DNA of 17,880 nt, from the NCBI GenBank assembly GCA_030432855.1, contig JAUILM010000028.1, positions 1 through 17,880 on the forward strand. Direction: 5' to 3'. The stretch comes from Bacteroidia bacterium (GTDB lineage: Bacteria > Bacteroidota > Bacteroidia > Chitinophagales > Saprospiraceae). A program made the translations under genes and the position numbers. Position 1 is the first letter of the stretch, and each line of letters starts with the position of its first letter. Below the pieces are notes generated by a model that did no database searches, had not been told where the DNA came from, and saw only the letters and a list, made by a program, of their open reading frames with translations. Shown here piece after piece: positions 12,773 through 17,880 of the stretch.

Positions 12773-13396
12773 ATGGATAAACCGACAAAAGGCACGATTG
12801 AGCATAGGAATTACGCCGTAGAATTTAGGGCAGATTCCGACGACGAGAAACGGACAGTTTCTGGTTATGCTGCTGTATTTGATCGGTATTCAGAGGACTT
12901 AGGATGGTTCAGGGAGATTATATCTCCAGGGGCGTTTTCAAGGGTCTTGAAATCATCTGATTGTAGAGCCTTATTGAATCATGATCCTAATCAATTATTA
13001 GGCCGTGAATCTTCAGGCACACTGAGATTGTCAGAAGACAAAACAGGGCTAAAATTTGACTTAGATCTACCATCTAGCAGGGCTGACGTGCTTGAGATGG
13101 TGGAGAGGAAAGATATGAAGGAGTGCAGCTTTGCATTTCGAGTCAGCAAGCAAGTTTGGAAAGAAGAGAGACAGGATGATGATACCATACTTACTACCCG
13201 GGTAGTGGAGGAAGTAGACTATCTGAAAGACATCACCCTTGCAACATTTCCAGCCTACCCAGACACAACGGTTGCTAAAAGATCCTACGACGAATGGCAG
13301 GGAAAAGAAACTGAAGAAGAGTCATCCTTTGACCTAGAAGCACATACGGCCAGGGAGAGGGATTTAATCATTTTAGAATCAACACATAAAGTATAG
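12773..13396 (+). CDS. HK97-family prohead protease
   Basis: A 207-residue serine protease of peptidase family S78 that trims the capsid protein during head maturation. Visible features are VSGYAAVFDRYSEDLG (29-44), the IISPGAF turn (49-55), the histidine motif LLNHDPNQLLGR with catalytic His70, and the serine motif ECSFAFRV with catalytic Ser119. The later ITLATFPAYPDT block is also typical. An acidic C-terminal tail follows. It starts one base after the previous stop and ends four bases before the capsid gene, the standard portal-protease-capsid order. Confidence 0.92.
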   Translation: MDKPTKGTIEHRNYAVEFRADSDDEKRTVSGYAAVFDRYSEDLGWFREIISPGAFSRVLKSSDCRALLNHDPNQLLGRESSGTLRLSEDKTGLKFDLDLPSSRADVLEMVERKDMKECSFAFRVSKQVWKEERQDDDTILTTRVVEEVDYLKDITLATFPAYPDTTVAKRSYDEWQGKETEEESSFDLEAHTARERDLIILESTHKV

Positions 13397-13400
13397 AAAA

Positions 13401-14663
13401 ATGGCTGAATTAACGGTAAAGCAGTTAAAAGAAAAGCACGCTGGCCTGGTCAAAGAGATGCGAGAGCTAAACGAGAAAGCTAAGGATGAAAAGCGGTCTT
13501 TTAGCTCAGATGATGACGCCAAGTGGTCAAAAATGAACGCCGATCTGGAGGCTTGTGAGCGAGAGATAAAGTTGGCATCTATTGAAGAGCGAAAAGCGGC
13601 TGACGAGGCCGAAACCGCTGAATTGGATGAGCAAGCCAGGAAAGACGAGGAGCGAGGCAAAACTATAGATCCAGAAACAGAGCACCGTCAAGTGTTTGAT
13701 AAGTTCCTTCGTCACGGTATGTCGGCTTTAGAACCGGACGAAAGATCAATTTTGAAGAAGGTAGACACAAAGGGAGTAGACACAAGGGCGTTGAGTACTG
13801 CCGATAATACAACAGGTGGATTAGGCTATATTATTCCAACACAATTTGCCGGAAAGATTGAAACCTATATGACCCTTTATGGGGGCATGAAAGAGGAGTG
13901 TGATGTCATTAAAACGGCAACAGGTGGAACCTTTGAGTATCCATATGAAAACAATACCGCTCAGGAGGGTGAATATATTGCAGAGAACACACAACACAAT
14001 GAACTTGACCCTGGTGTAAACATCACTACGTTTGCTGATTATACTTTGTCAAGTAAGATTGTACGGGCGTCTCTGCAATCAATCCATGACTCTTATTTCG
14101 ACGTGGACACTTGGTTGGCTGAGCGATTTGGAGAGCGAATGGGGAGAACAGAGAACGGATCATTTACCAATGGTGACGGATCTGGCAAGCCAACAGGATT
14201 ATTACAGAGCACGAGTTCTGGTTTCACGGCGGCCAGTGCAAGTACATTGATTTATGATGATTTCGTAGGACTGGAACACTCAGTAGATCCAGTCTATCGC
14301 AGGGGTGCAATCTTCATGTTTAATGATACCACTTTTAAGCTGGCAAAACTGATAAAGGATGACCAGGGCCGACCAATATTTATGCCTGGTCTTGCTGATT
14401 CTGGAATGTCTGCTGTAGCACCATCAACCATACTTGGATACAGATATAAGATTAATCAGGACATGCCTGCGGCGACTACAGGTTTGACGCCAATTGCATT
14501 TGGAAACTTCAAGAAGTATGTCATAAGAGAAGTGAATCAGATGGGCATGTTGAGGCTCACAGAGAGATATGCAGACTACCTACAGGTGGGGTATTTGGCC
14601 TTCCGAAGACATGACGGGAAGTTGAATAACTCAATAGCCATCAAACATCTAACAATGGCATAA
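13401..14663 (+). CDS. major capsid protein, HK97 fold
   Basis: This 420-residue capsid protein has an N-terminal coiled-coil scaffolding (delta) domain, about residues 1-100, rich in Glu, Lys and Ala (QLKEKHAGLVKEMRELNEKA). The HK97-fold core follows: GGLGYIIPTQFAGKI (139-153) as the start of the N-arm region, the spine-helix region FDVDTWLAERFGERMG, the hallmark ENGSFTNGDGSGKPTGLL (251-268), and the terminal P-loop and A-domain strands (TILGYRYKINQDMPA, LQVGYLAFRRHDG). The upstream protease most likely removes the delta domain, roughly around residues 100-135; the exact site is not readable. The TAA overlaps the next start as TAATG. Confidence 0.95.
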   Translation: MAELTVKQLKEKHAGLVKEMRELNEKAKDEKRSFSSDDDAKWSKMNADLEACEREIKLASIEERKAADEAETAELDEQARKDEERGKTIDPETEHRQVFDKFLRHGMSALEPDERSILKKVDTKGVDTRALSTADNTTGGLGYIIPTQFAGKIETYMTLYGGMKEECDVIKTATGGTFEYPYENNTAQEGEYIAENTQHNELDPGVNITTFADYTLSSKIVRASLQSIHDSYFDVDTWLAERFGERMGRTENGSFTNGDGSGKPTGLLQSTSSGFTAASASTLIYDDFVGLEHSVDPVYRRGAIFMFNDTTFKLAKLIKDDQGRPIFMPGLADSGMSAVAPSTILGYRYKINQDMPAATTGLTPIAFGNFKKYVIREVNQMGMLRLTERYADYLQVGYLAFRRHDGKLNNSIAIKHLTMA

Positions 14664-14869
14664 TGGCGGGTATTGTAAAAATAAGAATGTCAATTAGCTG
14701 TGCTGGAGAGTTCGAGGGTAAAACATATTCCCTTCAAGGGAAGAAAGAGTATGATCTACCAAAGGCTTTTGCTGAAGACTTGATCAATGCGCGGTATGCG
14801 GTGCTTGTGAAATCACGAAAGACAGAAAGATCGACCTCCAAAAAAGAGGTGGAGAAAAATGTCTTATAG
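14663..14869 (+). CDS. small head-module protein (68 aa)
   Basis: It starts at ATG 14663 in a TAATG overlap with the capsid gene and overlaps the next gene by 11 bases. It has two predicted strands (VKIRMSISCAG, KTYSLQGKKEYDLP), then a helix (KAFAEDLINARYAVLV), and a basic tail (KSRKTERSTSKKEVEKN). The pattern 'Y.L..GK.YDLP...A..LI..GYA.LV' is common in small proteins between capsid and connector genes of HK97-like phages. The role is unproven; it may be a head or connector accessory factor. Confidence 0.65.
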   Translation: MAGIVKIRMSISCAGEFEGKTYSLQGKKEYDLPKAFAEDLINARYAVLVKSRKTERSTSKKEVEKNVL

Positions 14870-15434
14870 AGTACCAAAATTGATAACGGCACCGGCAGAA
14901 GAGCCGGTATCAAGAGAGTGGCTTAAGAGTCATTTACACTTTGATATTGCGGATGACAACACTTTGATAGATGGATACATAAAAGCCTCTAGGGAGTACT
15001 TCGAAAAGAAGACGAACATGGGCTTTATCACTCAAACTGTTGAGGAGTCAATCAATTGTTGGTGGTCAGAATGTTATGAGTTGCGGTTGTGGCCTGTGCA
15101 AAGTCTATCTCAAGTGACATACGTAAAAGATGGCGAGAGCTCAGGTACCGACATTACAACACTATTTGACATTGACACCTATAACGATCCGGGCGTCATC
15201 AGGCTTAAAGAGGATCAGGACTATCCATCAGACCTAAAGTGGGGATTAAACACGATTAAGATCAGGTATGTGGTTGGATACGGAGATGATGAGACGAATG
15301 TACCAGAGGCGATACGGCAGGCTATTCGATTGAGGGCGTCAACATATTTCATAATGAGGGAGGACGGCACTTTCGATTGGATGACATCACTCGCAGACAA
15401 CCTCATAAAGCCTTTTCAGCGCTTTGTATCATGA
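14859..15434 (+). CDS. head-tail connector, gp6-like
   Basis: A 191-residue protein of the phage gp6-like/phiE125 gp8 connector type, which forms the ring below the portal. Characteristic blocks are PVSREWLKSHLHFDIADDNTL (16-36), then YIKASREYFEKKTN (40-53), the aromatic WPVQSLSQVTY strand, INTYNDPG-like turn, IKIRYVVGYGDD, and PEAIRQAIRLRASTYFIMRED. The order and length match the family. It sits two genes after the capsid, as expected. The stop overlaps the next start as ATGA. Confidence 0.88.
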   Translation: MSYRVPKLITAPAEEPVSREWLKSHLHFDIADDNTLIDGYIKASREYFEKKTNMGFITQTVEESINCWWSECYELRLWPVQSLSQVTYVKDGESSGTDITTLFDIDTYNDPGVIRLKEDQDYPSDLKWGLNTIKIRYVVGYGDDETNVPEAIRQAIRLRASTYFIMREDGTFDWMTSLADNLIKPFQRFVS

Positions 15435-15883
15435 TCAAAGACTATCAACCGACGCGAGGCATCCCAGCGGGGTACCTGGATCGAAAGATCAGTTTCTATG
15501 GTCTCACTGAGACTACAGTTGACTATGCACCTCGGTTGACATACGCACTAGTAAAAACGACATGGGCAAACGTGCGCCAATTGTCGGGGACCGAAGCGAT
15601 ACTGTCGGAGGCACAGACCAACACAGCGATAGTAGAGATTCATTTGAGGTATCAAAAGTTTTTGTACACCGATAATCAGTTGTATGAAACTTTTGTGATA
15701 GACATGAGCAATACGGAGCCGGTCTTTATGCGAGATAACAACGGCGATGCTCTGTTGGATCAGAACGGAAACCCAATGGTATCCAACTTCGAAACATTGA
15801 CAGATAGGTATGAGATCCTTGAGATAGATCCATTTGAGAGCCGGAAGCGAAGTATGAAAATCACAGCGCAACGATGGAGATAA
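15431..15883 (+). CDS. head closure / head-tail adaptor, SPP1 gp16-like
   Basis: I place the start at ATG 15431 (ATGA overlap with the connector stop); a longer frame from 15377 would run back through the connector. The 150-residue protein shows the Phage_H_T_join pattern: LDRKISFYGLTET near the start, TWANVRQLSGTEAILSE in the middle, AIVEIHLRYQ, and the closing DRYEILEIDPFESRKRSMKITAQR. It seals the DNA exit of the filled head and joins to the tail. An insertion-like segment (RDNNGDALLDQNGNPMV) lengthens one loop compared with the usual short family members. Confidence 0.85.
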   Translation: MIKDYQPTRGIPAGYLDRKISFYGLTETTVDYAPRLTYALVKTTWANVRQLSGTEAILSEAQTNTAIVEIHLRYQKFLYTDNQLYETFVIDMSNTEPVFMRDNNGDALLDQNGNPMVSNFETLTDRYEILEIDPFESRKRSMKITAQRWR

Positions 15884-16254
15884 GGAAGGCCATAGGAGAC
15901 ATGTTAAACGGTGGGGTTACGGGGAGATTATCCAGTAAGATACGATGGGGAAACTTCTCCAAGGCAGAGACGGGTGATGTGGTAGCAGTAAATGACTTCA
16001 CCACAGCGCAGGACGGCAAGTGTGGACAGATTGGAAGGCTTTTCAATGTCACTGTGATACCGATCAGTAGTGATTACCACAAGATGCAGAAAATGGTAGA
16101 TGCTGCAATATCTGATTTAGCTGACAAGACAATTGTACATGTCGGTAGCACGACACGAAAGATCCGATTTGTAGGTACGGCCTCGGCATTCATGGATGAC
16201 ACCACGAACCGATGGCAACGGCCGGTAGAATTTCAAGTATTTATCAATGCTTAG
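15874..16254 (+). CDS. tail completion/terminator-like protein (DUF3168-like position)
   Basis: A 126-residue alpha/beta protein overlapping the previous gene by ten bases. The N-terminal helix (MEIRKAIGDMLNG) is followed by strands (TGDVVAVNDFTTA, GRLFNVTVIPIS), a helix (YHKMQKMVDAAISDLADKT), and strands ending in the closing VEFQVFINA. This is the general layout of tail-terminator proteins of the gpU/DUF3168 type: an N-terminal helix, a beta sheet, a central helix and a closing strand. The family match is by position and shape rather than by a sharp motif. It would cap the tail tube at the head end. Confidence 0.6.
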   Translation: MEIRKAIGDMLNGGVTGRLSSKIRWGNFSKAETGDVVAVNDFTTAQDGKCGQIGRLFNVTVIPISSDYHKMQKMVDAAISDLADKTIVHVGSTTRKIRFVGTASAFMDDTTNRWQRPVEFQVFINA

Positions 16255-16588
16255 GATGAGCCTGGATGATCGGGAGTTGAACCGAGTACTTAAGAAAAAG
16301 GAAAGGGATCTGACTTCTAAGGCACTAAAGCAAAGGGCTGGTAAAGAAGGACTGGAGGTAATGGAAAAGATTGCCAAATCCAACGTGGCGGTAGATACAG
16401 GAGCCTTAAGGGATAGCATACGCATAGAAGAAACCAACGATGGGGCCGACTTAATCACAGACTCACCCTATGCAGCGAGTGAGGAGTACTTGGGACGGGC
16501 CTATATGCGGCCTGCAGCACAGCAAGGAGAGCGGCAGGCGATAATGGAAGCAGGAAAAGAATTTAAAAAAGAAGCAGAAAAACGCTAG
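16247..16588 (+). CDS. HK97 gp10-like tail/neck protein
   Basis: A 113-residue protein with the gp10-like signature VAVDTGALRDSI (47-58) and the matching end YLGRAYMRPAAQQGERQ (81-97). The N-terminal helix pair is charged (DDRELNRVLKKKERDLTSKALKQR). The family lies in the neck region of HK97-like siphophages and is thought to help join head and tail. The start could be ATG 16247 (eight-base overlap) or ATG 16256, one base after the previous stop. Here gp10 follows the terminator-like gene instead of preceding it, a small departure from the HK97 order. Confidence 0.85.
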   Translation: MLRMSLDDRELNRVLKKKERDLTSKALKQRAGKEGLEVMEKIAKSNVAVDTGALRDSIRIEETNDGADLITDSPYAASEEYLGRAYMRPAAQQGERQAIMEAGKEFKKEAEKR

Positions 16589-16591
16589 AAA

Positions 16592-16951
16592 ATGGCAAGA
16601 GTAGATTTGACAGTATCACAGATGGACTTTGACACTGGACTGGTGCTGAGTACAACGGCCGGTGATGCGACTGATCACCATTCATTTACTAATGCATCTG
16701 GCGATGTATTCATCTATGTAAATAATGGTAGTGGTGGTTCTTTGACGGTTACGGCATTGACACCACAAACGGTGACAAGTGCGAGCTTAACGGTTGAGGA
16801 CAGACAGTATACGGTTGCCAATGGAGCGGTCAAGTTTATAGGCCCATTCCCTACAGCAACATTCAATCAGTCAGATGGCAAGGTGTATTTCGACCTGAGT
16901 GCAGACACCTCTGTCACCCTAATGGCAATCAAACATGGACCATCAAGCTAA
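16592..16951 (+). CDS. beta-rich structural protein, probably virion decoration (119 aa)
   Basis: A 119-residue protein of Thr/Ser/Gly-rich strands (DLTVSQMDFDTGLVLST, DVFIYVNNGSGGSLTVTAL, QTVTSASLTVEDRQYTV, GAVKFIGPFPTATF, VYFDLSADTSVTLMAI). Such an all-beta sandwich without signal peptide resembles small decoration or tail-associated proteins found in many phage structural modules. It lies between the gp10-like gene and the tail tube. The stop overlaps ATG 16951, but that frame closes after ten codons. Exact role unknown. Confidence 0.65.
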   Translation: MARVDLTVSQMDFDTGLVLSTTAGDATDHHSFTNASGDVFIYVNNGSGGSLTVTALTPQTVTSASLTVEDRQYTVANGAVKFIGPFPTATFNQSDGKVYFDLSADTSVTLMAIKHGPSS

Positions 16952-17072
16952 TGCGACATATAGCAGTGGGGTCTATTGGATAGATGGTGTTGAATGGCGC
17001 TGGAAACTTGGAGAATTAAAATACCTGGAAAATGATCATAGAGGCAATAAACAGAAACGAGCTAAAGGGTAA
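16935..17072 (+). CDS. possible small overlapping gene (45 aa)
   Basis: The interval 16952-17031 has no other gene. A 45-codon frame from ATG 16935 to TAA 17070-17072 covers it, overlapping the previous gene by 17 bases and the next by 41. The protein has a strongly aromatic core (YSSGVYWIDGVEWRWKLGEL) and a basic end (RGNKQKRAKG). Such amino-acid content is unusual for a random frame, and the packing is otherwise so tight that an empty 80-base gap would stand out. The long overlap with the next gene is the main argument against it. Confidence 0.4.
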   Translation: MDHQANATYSSGVYWIDGVEWRWKLGELKYLENDHRGNKQKRAKG

Positions 17073-17265
17073 GGTCTACGAAGTAGGGGCACAAAAGAAC
17101 GTGACTGATTCCTATGGTCAATTTCTGGTTGAGAAAAATCAGAATTGGAAATACGTACGGGGTGCCACAAACACGGCATTAGAGCAACGGTTTTTTGACG
17201 CTATGGTGGCAAAGGAAGAGGAGCAAGAGCCTAAGAAGGAAAGTAAATCACAGAAAAAGAAATAA
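17032..17265 (+). CDS. small hypothetical protein before the tail tube (77 aa)
   Basis: A 77-residue protein with N-terminal strands (MIIEAINRNELKGKVYEVG) and SYGQFLVEKNQNWKYVRGA. It then has an acidic-basic low-complexity tail (AKEEEQEPKKESKSQKKK). ATG 17032 is preceded by GGAAA. Small proteins with a folded half and a Lys/Glu tail are frequent between connector and tail-tube genes, but no family is recognised. Only three bases separate its stop from the tail-tube start. Confidence 0.6.
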   Translation: MIIEAINRNELKGKVYEVGAQKNVTDSYGQFLVEKNQNWKYVRGATNTALEQRFFDAMVAKEEEQEPKKESKSQKKK

Positions 17266-17268
17266 ACA

Positions 17269-17655
17269 ATGGCAGTAGTAAACACGACGAGCCTACGAAT
17301 CTATGTAGATAGTGAGGTGATCAACTGTGAGACATCGAGTTCACTCACAGCGAGCAGGTCCACAGATTCTATTGTCTGTAAGGATACGGCAGAAAACCCC
17401 ACAGTGTCTCCAGGAGAGGTAACGTGGTCCATTTCTGGATCTGCTTTCATGGAGGCGGCTGGATCGGACAAGTCAGCTTTTGACATCATGGATCTCCTGT
17501 TAGCCGGCACGCAAGTATCGGTCAGCTACCAGGGCGGTGGAGCTACAGCCTACGGGGGTAATGGCTATGTGACAGACTGCACCTTCACGTCGGATGGTGT
17601 AGAGGGTCAGGCAACATTTGATTTCACGATCACCGGGGACGGTGAGCTATCATAA
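17269..17655 (+). CDS. major tail tube protein (siphophage type)
   Basis: A 128-residue protein with the pattern of siphophage tail tube proteins. It has an N-terminal LRIYVDSEVINCETSSSLTASRST, a NPTVSPGEVTWSISGSAFME block, a short helix (SAFDIMDLLLAGTQ), and closing strands (YVTDCTFTSDGVEGQATFDF) with a terminal TGDGELS. These correspond to the strand-rich tube fold (Phage_tail_2/TP901-1-like) in which the 'G.G..S..W.....G' pattern recurs. Its presence after the neck genes indicates a long non-contractile or similar tube; no sheath gene is seen. The next expected genes (tail assembly chaperones, tape measure) are not in the window. Confidence 0.78.
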   Translation: MAVVNTTSLRIYVDSEVINCETSSSLTASRSTDSIVCKDTAENPTVSPGEVTWSISGSAFMEAAGSDKSAFDIMDLLLAGTQVSVSYQGGGATAYGGNGYVTDCTFTSDGVEGQATFDFTITGDGELS

Positions 17656-17679
17656 GCACTTAATTAAACAACACCAAAA

Positions 17680-17700
17680 TGCAAGTACATTATTTAAAGA
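17680..17700 (+). CDS. start of the next phage gene, cut by a composition break
   Basis: ATG 17680, preceded by an A-rich leader (CACCAAA) like other genes here, starts MQVHYLKT. It stays open to the window end but after about residue 8 it turns into codons of much higher GC. The later residues (runs of Asp/Glu/Ala, then HRRHRRPPP) look like the antisense of another gene. I therefore treat only the first codons as phage sequence. By position it would be a tail gene after the tail tube. Confidence 0.4.
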
Positions 17701-17879
17701 CAGAGGACGACGATGAGGGTGTTGACGAAGATGCGCAAGCGTCCGAAGCGCAAGGCGTCGTCGTCGCTGATAAAGATGAGGATGCCGAGAAAAGCGCTCG
17801 CCACTGCCTCGATGGCGATGCCGGCCAGCAGCATCGTCGCCACCGCCGTCCGCCCCCGACTGCTAGCGATGCGGTAGAC
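17694..17879 (-). CDS. C-terminal part of a foreign high-GC membrane protein
   Basis: Read on the minus strand, the last ~185 bases give 61 codons with high-GC third positions, entering from the window end and stopping at TAA (17694-17696). The protein has two hydrophobic stretches (VATMLLAGIAIEAVASAFLGILIFI and VNTLIVVLCL) separated by a polar loop (SDDDALRFGRLR), typical of a bacterial inner-membrane protein. The stop may be an accident of the join, so the true C-terminus is uncertain. Composition (115 G or C of the last 180 bases) and strand both differ from the phage genes. No family assigned. Confidence 0.45.
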   Translation of the reverse strand, partial: VYRIASSRGRTAVATMLLAGIAIEAVASAFLGILIFISDDDALRFGRLRIFVNTLIVVLCL

Positions 17880-17880
17880 G

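Noticed and set aside
1..17690. tRNA genes, insertion sequences, CRISPR arrays and integration sites
   Set aside because: I looked for cloverleaf arms, transposase motifs, terminal inverted repeats and regular spacer arrays and found none that I could support.

Overview
The window is a contiguous piece of a tailed-phage genome with an HK97-type head and probably a siphophage-type tail. It is either a free phage or a prophage whose integration genes are not in view. The host is most likely a member of the Bacteroidota. Three features point there: starts preceded by A-rich stretches rather than strong Shine-Dalgarno boxes, an exact TAnnTTTG -7 element upstream of 6771, and a signal peptide ending in GYSQ. 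Every confident gene is on the + strand. Most neighbours overlap by a few bases (ATGA, TAATG or GTGA junctions), so translation is largely coupled. Base composition is moderately AT-rich except in the last ~180 bases.

Layout. 1-187: the end of an upstream gene and a strong intrinsic terminator. 202-1264: five small unrecognised genes, two of them single-pass membrane proteins. 1340-6204: DNA metabolism, with a RecB/Cas4-like nuclease, a beta-class DNA methyltransferase, a prim-pol/VirE-type primase-helicase, a repeat-rich non-coding segment that may be the replication origin (4869-5167), a probable ssDNA-binding protein with an SSB-type acidic tip, and a VRR-NUC nuclease. 6279-6706: two small genes. 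6771-8211: an unusual cassette in which three small proteins with twin-arginine-like leaders surround a clear TatA homologue, behind a candidate Bacteroidota promoter inside an inverted repeat. 8208-8899: an HNH nuclease and a small gene. 8944-16588: packaging and head genes in conventional order (TerS, TerL, portal, a secreted-looking protein, prohead protease, major capsid protein, connector and closure genes, gp10-like). 16592-17655: a beta-rich protein, two small genes and the likely tail tube.

The points most worth a second look are these. (1) The phage TatA plus Tat-leader cargo cassette suggests the phage modifies or exploits host Tat export. (2) The large terminase keeps its ATPase motifs but lacks all three expected acidic residues of its nuclease domain, and an HNH gene lies close upstream. 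(3) An iteron-like array of TGTAGTAAG and its complement follows the primase-helicase gene. (4) A Sec signal peptide occurs on a protein encoded between portal and protease.

From about 17700 to the end the sequence jumps to about 64% GC (115 of 180 bases counted). There it reads best as a minus-strand membrane protein with high-GC codon use. The window therefore probably ends in foreign DNA: a chimeric join or a real rearrangement that cuts off the tail module.
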